DNA of 64,000 bases from Niebla homalea. Lineage: Eukaryota; Ascomycota; Lecanoromycetes; Lecanorales; Ramalinaceae. The stretch spans positions 248,001 to 312,000 of the forward strand of contig JAHGAU010000009.1 of NCBI GenBank assembly GCA_019925105.1. Direction: 5' to 3'. A program made the translations under genes and the position numbers. Below the pieces are notes generated by a model. It did no database searches. It was not told the origin of the DNA and saw only the letters and a list, made by a program, of their open reading frames with translations. Below are positions 44,098 through 52,564 of this stretch, in pieces; positions within the stretch are counted from its first letter, which is position 1; every line of letters begins with the position of its first letter.

Positions 44098-44828
44098 ATG
44101 CCTCCTCCAACCCTTATTCCCTCCACCCTCCTCCTCCGCTCCCTCCGCCTCTCCCTCTCAGCACCCCTTTCCTCCACCACCATCCACCAATCCCTCCCTC
44201 TTCACCACCACCACCACCATCCCCAAACCCCCATCGCACCCTCCACACCTCCCTCACCCCGCAATCCCCCCCCTCATCCGCCCCCCACACCCGCGACCGC
44301 GGCCCGACCTCCAAAGAAACCACCCAAACCGACTTCTCCGCCCTGGACATCTACACGCACTCCCCGCCACCCACGGCGCAGATCGACGCCTGCCTACCCG
44401 ACGGCTTCCACCTCTCCAACGGGGTGAAACTCGCCAACGGGTGCGGCCTGCTGCTCGTGGGTGGGGAAGCCTTTGCCTGGAAGCCTCCCTCCTCTTCCTC
44501 CTCCTCCTCCCCCACCCAAACCCAAACCCAAACCCAAAAGCTCTCCACCGTCAACACCAAGGGCGGCCAATGGCTCAGCGGCGACAGCGGCAGTTGGGGT
44601 CTGCTGAGCCTCGTGTGGCCGAAGCCGGAGCTCTTGATTGTGGGGGTGGGCGGGCGGATGGTGCCGTTGGCGGAGGGGGCGAGGAAAGTGATCAATGGGT
44701 TGGGCATCGCGGTGGAGGTGCAGGATACGAGGAATGCGGCTGCGCAGTTCAATTTGCTGGCGACGGAGCGGGGGGTTGGGAGTGTGGCGGCGGCGTTGGT
44801 GCCGGTGGGGTGGAGAGGAGGAGGATGA
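44098..44828 (+). CDS. NDUFAF3: NDUFAF3/DUF498-type complex I assembly factor, N-terminus out of frame
   Basis: The conserved Mth938-like (DUF498) fold is clear: IDACLPDGFHLSNGVKLANG, SWGLLSLVWPKPELLIVGVG, INGLGIAVEVQDTRNAAAQF and ATERGVGSVAAALVPVGW, in a frame ending at 44828. In mitochondria this family helps assemble respiratory complex I. The conserved frame has no ATG upstream. The nearest ATG (44098) starts a peptide that looks like a mitochondrial presequence (MPPPTLIPSTLLLRSLRLSL) in another frame. The two frames could meet at the C7/C6 runs near 44265-44285, so a one-base error there is the simplest explanation; there is no intron donor in between. A Thr-Gln repeat (TQTQTQTQ, near 44517-44534) interrupts the domain. 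The product is well supported; the 5' end is not. Confidence 0.75.
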
Positions 44829-45159
44829 TGATGGGGGGATGGATGATGGGATGGTTGGGTGTATAGGCGCTTGGGGCGGTGATCGAGAGAAGGGAGGGGG
44901 GGAGCAGCATACTGGTTGTATGTTGGCTCGAATGGCTCTCATGCAAGGCTGAGAGAAAAAGAAGGCAAAGGATGAAGAGGGCGAACCGAGGGCATGACTC
45001 GATTTGATAGGAGGATGTTGTTTGTGCCACCCACAAGGAGGCATATAAGAATCTAGTTGTGTACAGATGCGCAGTATCTACAAAAATTATCCATCTCTCC
45101 AAACATAACCACCGTCCCAAAAATTCCTCCTAAATTACAACCACCACCTCTCCATCCCC

Positions 45160-46197
45160 TCAAACCACCACCAACAACCCCAGCAGCCCCACGATGACCA
45201 CCTCCCCAATCCCCATTTCCCCCACCCTTACCGCCGAATTCCTCGTCTGCGCGGCCGGCGACGGCCCCGTGGTCGTCGTCGGCAACGCCGCCTGTGATGA
45301 CGACAACGGCGCCGTCTGGATCAACAGACTCGTCGACCCCGCACTCGTCTTCACGCCGAGGGTGGTCGGCTTGGTGATCGGCTTCGTCGGGCTCGGCTCC
45401 GTCGCCGTTCGATTGCTGTACCCCATCGACGCAGTCCCCGAACCCGCTGTCGGCATCAAGCCCTTATTTGAAGGCGTCACCGTGGTGCCCACAGACCCGG
45501 TGCCGCCGCCGCCGCCGCCGCTCCCCGTGGCGCGGAAAGTCGTGGAATTCGCGCGCGCGGGTCCCGTGCCCGTGAAGCTGAGAAGGCCGGCGGTCTTGGA
45601 TGTCAGGGGCGTTGTTGAGGTGGTGGTAGTGGTAGGGCTATTGTTGCATTGGTTACTGCTGCAGGGGACGGTGGTGGTGGTGCTGGTCTGGTACACTTTC
45701 TGAGTCGATCTCATGTTTAATGTGGTGGTGGTGGCACTACTGGTCTGCTTCCCGGTTGCCGGAGTGGTGGTGGTCGAGCCCGTCCCTGCTTTGCTGCCAT
45801 CGTTCACGATGCCGAATTGGGTGCTGAATTGATAATCGCCGGTGCCGTCGACGACGATCTTGATGCCATAGTGGCTCACATCGTTCTCGAGGCTGGTGGG
45901 TGGGGTCCAGTTGTAGCTGCCGGAATTGGGGATGCTGTCGACGATGCAGAGGAAGTCGACGGCGTTGGTGGAAGGCCCGCGGAGGAGGACGAGGGAGACG
46001 GAGCCGGTGGTGGTGTTCTGCCATGTGATGTCGTAGGGAATGCCGACGGGGACTTCGGAAGTGGAGCCAGGGGTGGCGATGGGATTGCCGGAGGGTTGCT
46101 TTGTGATGTCGGATTTGTGCTGGCAGCTGGGTCCCTCGGCGCTCACGAGGGTGGTGAGGGTCGCCGCGATGGCGAGGGGAAGAATTGAGGATCGCAT
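45160..46197 (-). CDS. Kre9/Knh1-domain GPI-anchored Ser/Thr-rich protein, 345 aa
   Basis: Single exon; the start at 46197 gives a signal peptide (MRSSILPLAIAATLTTLVSA). Residues about 45-135 match the Kre9/Knh1 beta-sandwich found at the N-terminus of many fungal GPI proteins (EVPVGIPYDITWQNTTTGSV, GSYNWTPPTSLE, YGIKIVVDG, YQFSTQFGI). The long middle is Ser/Thr/Pro-rich and probably heavily O-mannosylated, with a Gly6 run near residue 228. The C-terminus ends in a small-residue region plus a hydrophobic tail (GEVVIVGLLGLLVVV), a GPI signal. Likely in the wall or plasma membrane; Kre9-type proteins are linked to beta-1,6-glucan. Convergent with the NDUFAF3-like gene. Confidence 0.85.
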   Translation of the reverse strand: MRSSILPLAIAATLTTLVSAEGPSCQHKSDITKQPSGNPIATPGSTSEVPVGIPYDITWQNTTTGSVSLVLLRGPSTNAVDFLCIVDSIPNSGSYNWTPPTSLENDVSHYGIKIVVDGTGDYQFSTQFGIVNDGSKAGTGSTTTTPATGKQTSSATTTTLNMRSTQKVYQTSTTTTVPCSSNQCNNSPTTTTTSTTPLTSKTAGLLSFTGTGPARANSTTFRATGSGGGGGGTGSVGTTVTPSNKGLMPTAGSGTASMGYSNRTATEPSPTKPITKPTTLGVKTSAGSTSLLIQTAPLSSSQAALPTTTTGPSPAAQTRNSAVRVGEMGIGEVVIVGLLGLLVVV

Positions 46198-47333
46198 GTT
46201 TTGAAGAAATTCAGGAATGTCTGACGTTCTATCTTGCGCGATCTGGCCTCGGAGGGAGAATGGTGCAAGGAACGATTGGGGAAATGTATATAAAGAGCGA
46301 CTTGCGCTTAATGAGAATGATGGGATAATCTTGCTAATGAGTGACTTGCATATGCACACAGAACTCTGCTCTATCCAAGGAACGTCGACGAGAAAAGAAT
46401 AAGACGCAGGCAGTGCAGCAAAAGATTCCAAAACAGGAACCCTCCCATGGAGGGCTGACCCCGTATAATATCGAAATGTCTCTGCCTGTGCCGTCGACGC
46501 CCGATGGTCGTCTCTCCCGCTCAGGAGATGAAGCTGATGCCGATTTTTAATTTCTATGCCGTTGCTGAAACGTACTTATTTCAACCGTTCGTGCGGCTAA
46601 AGCGACGGTGCCTGTATGGCCTCATTGGCTAGCTGTCTCGGGTCTAGCAAGAGAATTCCGAATCCTAGCGATATTTGGCGCATCCGAGGAAAAAGGATTC
46701 GATATGATTCAGAAATTCTCCAGCATCCGTGTCTTGACGCTTGTATTCGAGAGAGCCTCACAAGAGGCGTTCCCACTAGATGTACGGAGTAGAAGCGCAG
46801 TGTGATCCGTGATTGATGAGGCGTTTCAGGGCTGCAAATAGACCCTGCTGGTCAGCCTTTTGAGGCTCACTCCAGAAGGTGCCTTCTGATATGTCATCAG
46901 AGTATTAATGGACAAATGTCAAATTTGGACAGTGAATGCAACGAAGTCGGATTTGGGAGCCAAGGATTGACTGAGACCACCAGCGTAGGCTCCACCGATC
47001 CTTAGACGGATAATAATAAGCCGAATTGTACCTTCATATGGAGTTCAGACTTTTCTGTGGCTGTTGTTCTTCCTACTGGATTGCCATTGACTTCGATCCT
47101 AAGAGCAAGGGTGAATATTGGCACAACAAGTCTCCTGGTAGTTAAGTTCGATCCTATTTGACCTGCTGCTCAATCAATAATTCAGTCGGGGTAGACCGAG
47201 CACACTTCATGTTTCTTCAAAGGAGCCATGGAGTCTTTGCTGGAGAACAGCTTTCATAAAGTTTTTCTAGCCACCGAGCGCCTGTGCATGCTTCTCGCCA
47301 TCATTTACAAGACGGCAGCTCCTTGTCAATCAT
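46198..47333. other. intergenic, nothing supported beyond promoter
   Basis: 5' flank of the Kre9-domain gene and 3' flank of the eS19 gene. Short frames only. Confidence 0.5.
46286..46294 (-). promoter_or_regulatory. TATA-like element of the Kre9-domain gene
   Basis: TATATA-containing motif about 90-95 bases upstream of the start at 46197. Confidence 0.4.
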
Positions 47334-48311
47334 CTACTCTTCGTCCTCCTCATCCGAATCCTCCAGCGTAGTCTGTGCAATTCCTAAACCAGATATTAGC
47401 CACCCTGTCATCAATTCCTGCCCAACCTTCCAATATCTCTTGCTCCTCTTTCCCTTAGCCCCTCCAAACCTGCATCCAATCCTGCAGAGCTTTCCAACCC
47501 AGAGCCCAACCCAGAGCCCAACCCAGAGCCCAACCCCTCATCCCTGTAACCAACGCAAGAGGGAGACGAATGACTTACGGTCCAAATCCCGCTGCCCCGC
47601 CTGCGTAATTCTGCGTCCCCCTTTCTCCTCGTCCTGCTCCAGAATACCAATCTTCTCCAAGCTCTGCATCACCTTCCTGTCCACACTGCCTGATGCATCC
47701 ACATGGTGGCTTGGTCGAGACCCGCGGTTCTTAGTGGACCCGTGGACTTTTCGCATCCGGCCCACGCCGACGGTTTTGCGCAGGTAGATGTGGCGGGCTA
47801 CGCTAGCGGCGCGGATATAGAACCTGTGGAAGCGAGGACGGTGAGCGAAAGGGTAGGATGAGGGGGGAAGAATAGATAAATGAGGGGCGGACGAATGAAT
47901 GAGTGGCTTGGCGAGTGGGTAGGACATGGGGAATATAAAGAAAAAGGGTACGGGGAGAAACGGGAGAGGGAAGGAGAGGAGGGGGCTAAAGAGGAGGAAG
48001 AAGTACCAGTCAATGGACTGCGGGGGTAATTCTTTCGAAGGGGAGGTCTTGACCGTGTCGACCCAACCGGGGATGGGGAGTTTACCCTGGCGTTTGAGGA
48101 AGGCTGAATAGGCTGTGATGAACTTGTGTGCCTGTATGAACATTCCATCAGTATCTGAAGCTCAATCCCAAGGCAGTGTGAGGAAGGATGTTGGAAGCTG
48201 CTCGTTCCCGTGTACGTCCTGCTCCGGACAATGGGCGTGTGGGAGGAATTGTGAAATAGAGGATGAGACCATGCTTACGTCGACATCGCGAACGCTAACG
48301 CCACCTGCCAT
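47334..48311 (-). CDS. RPS19: 40S ribosomal protein eS19, 150 aa, four exons
   Basis: Exons on the minus strand: 48311-48279, 48131-48007, 47823-47579 and 47383-47334; introns are 147, 183 and 195 nt with GTAAGC, GTACTT and GTAAGT donors. The joined protein starts MAGGVSVRDVD, continues AHKFITAYSAFLKRQGKLPI and DWFYIRAASVARHIYLRKTV, keeps the NRGSRPSHHVDASG segment and ends IAQTTLEDSDEEDEE. This is full length for eS19, a small-subunit head protein needed for late 18S rRNA processing. Multiple relatively long introns in a ribosomal protein gene are usual. The first exon codes only 11 residues. Confidence 0.95.
47494..47537 (+). repeat. 12-bp tandem repeat in the eS19 third intron
   Basis: About 3.5 copies of CAACCCAGAGCC. 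Confidence 0.9.
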
Positions 48312-48836
48312 GATTGCGGTTGATGATTCCTATCTCAGCGTTGGGGGGGAATGACTGTTCTGAACGATTCAAGAGGCTGTCGCCGACATGGACTTGAGCT
48401 AGTGCAAGTCTCGCGCTGTGGGAAAATCGCTTAGCTGAGATGTCTTGGCATCCATGGTCAGCCCTATCAAGCCTATATTATCAGCTCTCCAGCGGCACAT
48501 GTATAGTGGTTCAAACGACTCAGTCGAAAGGGCTGCGTTGGTAATGCAGACGGATTCATTTGTGTTAGCCGATCTTACATGATGCTTAAGCTAAGTCTGC
48601 TACATAAAGCGTATTCGTCGACGTAGTCATACACGTCCCCATCATATCAAAGGTCAAAGCTCGCTCAATGGGTATCTCGTAATTGCACCCCTGTCAATGC
48701 AGCAAATAGCCAACGAAAAGGATATGGGGCTCGAAAGGAAGCTCTTGATACTCGCAAAAGCCCTCCTTTGCAGAATTGAGAACGTACCGCCAACACCATG
48801 CTTGAATGACAGCAATAGCACAAAATCGCGAAACCA
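48312..48836. other. intergenic
   Basis: 5' flank of eS19 and 3' flank of the next gene. No gene seen. Confidence 0.5.
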
Positions 48837-51821
48837 TCAGCTTGCCTTCTTCAAATTTTTGGACCCAAGGGACTCCGCAACCACCATGCTATCATACCCA
48901 GAATCCGCAACGCTACTGACGGTCTTCGATGATCGTCCAGAGATGTCGCGGACACAGAGCGGGACCACGGTTCCCTGCTCTGGCTCATCATCATGCCCAT
49001 CCTTGCTGTCTGGATGGGTATCCCGTAAAGGCTCGTTGTGCGATGAAGCCGCAGCAGGTAATTCCTCTAGTAGAGCTCCAGGACCATGTTTGATAGCCAT
49101 ACCAACGGCCAGGACAATCGTCAATGAGAAACGGAGCCACAACTTCAGCGTGCGTCGAGAAGAAGGCTCCACACAACTTTTGCAAGGGAAGAGGCGCGGT
49201 GTTTGGTGACCCTCACTGGTAGCGTTTGATAGCAAGGATGGTAATCCACAGCCTTGTCCACACAGGTGTGGTGACGAAACCGGGGTTTGTACACCCCCTT
49301 GGATGTACCGCTCTGCGACCCTTCTCCTGCTCGCTTCGGCAGAGAAATGTGGCCAGTCAAAAGCTCCATCGGATTTTTGCTGCGTTGGCGTTGAGCGTCT
49401 GCTCATTGGATCGTCTGCCGTCTCATCAACCTCATACTTCCTCCTAAGCCGGTGATATGTCGGACCTAATAGCCACCATCCAACTCCGCCCAGCAGCCGA
49501 GCCGATGAGAGAGACCAAGCATTGTATAAAAGCCGTTGCGCCAGTATGAAAGGGTCCTCCTTCATTTGGCAAATCAGACTTGCCAAACGCATGACAAGTC
49601 CATGGGCTTGATGTTCAGCGACAGAACATGTTCCACTTGAGCCTCGACCGTCTTCTTGTCTGGCGTCTTGAGGTTTGACCTCGTCTGATCCAATCCGCTT
49701 TCGTAGCTGGGAATTTTCCTCGATGTGACACGCATTTGATGTAGAGTTCTTGGAAGATGGAGGTTCGACGCCAATCAAAACTTTACTGGCTTCAGGCACA
49801 ACGTTTCTCCCAGCAGAAGTCGGTTCATCATCGAAAGGGTCGCGATCAGCCTGGGTCAATTGGGCGAGCTCTGCTTCTTCAAGTTCCTTTTGCAGACTTC
49901 GAGGTCTAGAACGAGGAGTCTTCTTGTCACTCGCTTCACTGTCGGCCGGTGAACAGTGCAATAAGTCCACTTGTGACGATGGCGAGTCATCAGAGTCCTT
50001 GGTATTTAACCCGGTAGAGACTTGGGACTTACCCTCCAATGTTCTCAGCGCTTGTCCATTGGCGAGCTCCATGGTTGATGATCCACGGGGCTGCTGCGTC
50101 GGAGTAGAGTACAGCGAGTCGCTCTGCATCCTGGTACGAACAGCATTTGTAGGATCTAATGGCGTGTCTGAGAAGTCTTGGGCTCCTGCCGTATCAATTG
50201 ATGGATGAACAGGGGCAGAAATGGGCAGAGATTGTAGACTTGTTGCTGTAGGTAGCACCAAGGGCTTCAAAGATTTTGATCCGGATGCAAAACGTCTCAT
50301 CTTCCTCCTTTTACCCTCATTCCCATTCTCCTCCTCATCTTCAGGTAGTACTGGTACTCCCCATGGCGTGCCTCCTGATGAGCTTGACATGAATGAAGTG
50401 GGCCGAGAGGCCGAGGAGGTTGTAGATCGCATGAAGCTCGATGCCCTGGAGCGCGAATCGTTGTAGCTAGCCCTCCTCATCCCTTCGATCGTTGTGGGCG
50501 AAGCAAGAGGACCTGTGCGACTTGGAGAGTATAATGCCTCTGGTGATGTAGGGAAGGAAATTTCATCATTATGGGAGGTGAACAGTCCTGGTGAGGTACT
50601 AGCGCGCTGGGGATGGCCAAAAGTCGTTTCAGAGACTGTGGATAAGGGAGGTCGATTGACAAGTGGAGAGGTTGGTATTCTTACGAGCATTGAGCGAGGA
50701 CGAGGCGTTTGATGTGTGCCCCTTTTTTTCTCTGGCGACGTCGCGGCGGATCGTACGTCTGGTCTAGTGGGCGATTGCACAAGTAGATTCGTCAAGATAT
50801 CGATCCTTGACTGTAATTCGGCATTGATCTGATCCAAGCCCTCAGCGTCCTTGATCTTGACCTTCATACACTCAACATTCCACTCCAAATCAGCGTTCCT
50901 TGCATCTCTGGTATCGATATCATTCTCCAGTGCGGCCAAACGATCCTTCATCTGCGTTTCGAATGCCGCCCGCTTATTCACCTCCTCCTGAACCCTCATC
51001 TCATATTTCTTGTGCCACTCATCCAATTCAAGCCTGAGATTCTTGTTCTCTAGCGCAAGCACCCTCATCTTTGCAGATTGCTTCTTCTTGACCGACGGCG
51101 AGGCATCGGAGTCATTCTTTTTACTCGCTATTGCCAGCTCTTGTTCTATGTACTCAATGTATTGATACATTTCCTCGGTGACGGGACGATGTTCCGAGGG
51201 ATTCGTTTCCCGCCCAGTTGGCTGCTTGGTGAGGGGCGAAGTGAATGGCAATGCCCGCTGCTGGTTCCCTGATATCTCACGTAGCTTCAGCATCGTTGGG
51301 TTTGGACTGCTTGTTGCTGATGGAGAGCAATTGTTGCTTGTTTCGTTGTACCAGGAGGTCTGGTGGGGATCTATGGGATCAGATTGTCTCTTGTCATTGC
51401 CCTCTTGAAAGATACCACCAAGGCGTTGTCGCCTCGAACACGTCCTTCTCCTCTGAGCGGAATTGTGAATCTCTTGCAGGATGCTTCCTGGGCTGTGGCC
51501 CAGAGTGTCACTCGGAAGCTCCCACTCCTCCGCCGCGTCATGCTGGTTCTCCTTCTGCTCAGACTGATTCATAGTCTGAAGCCCGTTCACCGTGGCCCCA
51601 AACAGAGGACTTATTCGTCGCGCTGAAAATGTTGAAGCGCGGAACCCCACATTTCGCAATTGAAGCCTACGAGCCTGTTGACTCGGAGGCGGAGGCGATG
51701 GCGTGGCCAGATTGGCGGCCGATTGAGATGTCACTGCGCACGATGACGCCGTGGAAGGCCATGCTGCACGCGAAGCCGAGCGTTTGTTGGTCAATGGGTG
51801 AGCATGTGAGGAATGCTCCAT
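48837..51821 (-). CDS. large coiled-coil protein with C-terminal hydrophobic segment, 994 aa
   Basis: Single exon from an ATG at 51821. Residues about 1-200 are low complexity. Residues about 210-345 form a convincing coiled coil, starting with an unusual MYQYIEYIEQELAIASKKND and continuing through MRVLALENKNLRLELDEWHK to LDQINAELQSRIDILTNLLV. The middle is Ser/Pro-rich with many short basic motifs (candidate phosphorylation). Toward the C-terminus there are a GVGWWLLGPTYHRLRRK segment near 795 and a probable transmembrane helix LWLRFSLTIVLAVGMAIKHG near 905, followed by a short Ser/Asp-rich tail. This layout, a long cytosolic or nucleoplasmic coiled coil with a tail-proximal membrane helix, suggests attachment to the nuclear envelope, spindle pole or ER. 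That is inference; I do not recognise a named family. Confidence 0.75.
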   Translation of the reverse strand: MEHSSHAHPLTNKRSASRAAWPSTASSCAVTSQSAANLATPSPPPPSQQARRLQLRNVGFRASTFSARRISPLFGATVNGLQTMNQSEQKENQHDAAEEWELPSDTLGHSPGSILQEIHNSAQRRRTCSRRQRLGGIFQEGNDKRQSDPIDPHQTSWYNETSNNCSPSATSSPNPTMLKLREISGNQQRALPFTSPLTKQPTGRETNPSEHRPVTEEMYQYIEYIEQELAIASKKNDSDASPSVKKKQSAKMRVLALENKNLRLELDEWHKKYEMRVQEEVNKRAAFETQMKDRLAALENDIDTRDARNADLEWNVECMKVKIKDAEGLDQINAELQSRIDILTNLLVQSPTRPDVRSAATSPEKKRGTHQTPRPRSMLVRIPTSPLVNRPPLSTVSETTFGHPQRASTSPGLFTSHNDEISFPTSPEALYSPSRTGPLASPTTIEGMRRASYNDSRSRASSFMRSTTSSASRPTSFMSSSSGGTPWGVPVLPEDEEENGNEGKRRKMRRFASGSKSLKPLVLPTATSLQSLPISAPVHPSIDTAGAQDFSDTPLDPTNAVRTRMQSDSLYSTPTQQPRGSSTMELANGQALRTLEGKSQVSTGLNTKDSDDSPSSQVDLLHCSPADSEASDKKTPRSRPRSLQKELEEAELAQLTQADRDPFDDEPTSAGRNVVPEASKVLIGVEPPSSKNSTSNACHIEENSQLRKRIGSDEVKPQDARQEDGRGSSGTCSVAEHQAHGLVMRLASLICQMKEDPFILAQRLLYNAWSLSSARLLGGVGWWLLGPTYHRLRRKYEVDETADDPMSRRSTPTQQKSDGAFDWPHFSAEASRRRVAERYIQGGVQTPVSSPHLCGQGCGLPSLLSNATSEGHQTPRLFPCKSCVEPSSRRTLKLWLRFSLTIVLAVGMAIKHGPGALLEELPAAASSHNEPLRDTHPDSKDGHDDEPEQGTVVPLCVRDISGRSSKTVSSVADSGYDSMVVAESLGSKNLKKAS

Positions 51822-52564
51822 GCTTCGCGTTGATTTCGCTCCATTCCCTTTCCGTAGTGAGCCTAGGGCGATTGGAGAAGTTGCCCCGAGCCTGCCAATT
51901 TAGGCCCGGAGGATTCACATCGTTTGGGAGGTGCTTTCTAGGACCTTTTGAGGTGAATTCAACGCACTGCAGTCGGTGTGAGTGGCTCAGAGCTTGGGGG
52001 GGGGGGGGCGAGATATTGTTTATTTTAGGGAATGTCGATCCCAGTGTTGTCTCTAAGTAACTCGAAATTACACGCAGGGGAACGTCAGGGGGCGGCGGCA
52101 GGTCTACGCGGGATGCAGGGGGTAAACAGTATCCTCTAGTAGGGTAGATATCAGGCTAGAGAAGCGTCAAACGCCTGTAAAGCGTTGGTATTTTCTCGAT
52201 ATACTGCTGTATGGGCACGAGTACGTCTTTCTATACGGTCTTCAAGCCTATTCATTGATTATTTGGTGTCACCTTTGCACTCTGTACATCTACTAGCACC
52301 GATCGTAATTCGCCCCAGCTCCGATTAACGAGATTGTTATAGTATCAACTGAGATGGATCAATGGCAAAAAGGCTAACGTGTCTACCATTCAAGGGCCAA
52401 TTGGATCCAGCCGTACTGTTGATGCTCATACATATATTCAGCTTTACCCCTTAAAGGGTTCATCGCAGCGAATCAAAGGTTTCGACACGTTTGAAAGGGA
52501 TACCGTTGAGGGCATCATATATTCATCAAATGATTGCGTCTTCTCGTCTACGATGCTCTACCTA
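51822..52564. other. intergenic with G13 run
   Basis: Contains an uninterrupted run of 13 G at about 51996-52008 in the 5' flank of the coiled-coil gene. No gene seen. Confidence 0.5.

Noticed and set aside
44516..44537. Telomere-like AACCCA repeats (also 47494-47537)
   Set aside because: They lie inside a coding Thr-Gln repeat and inside an eS19 intron; they do not form a telomeric array.
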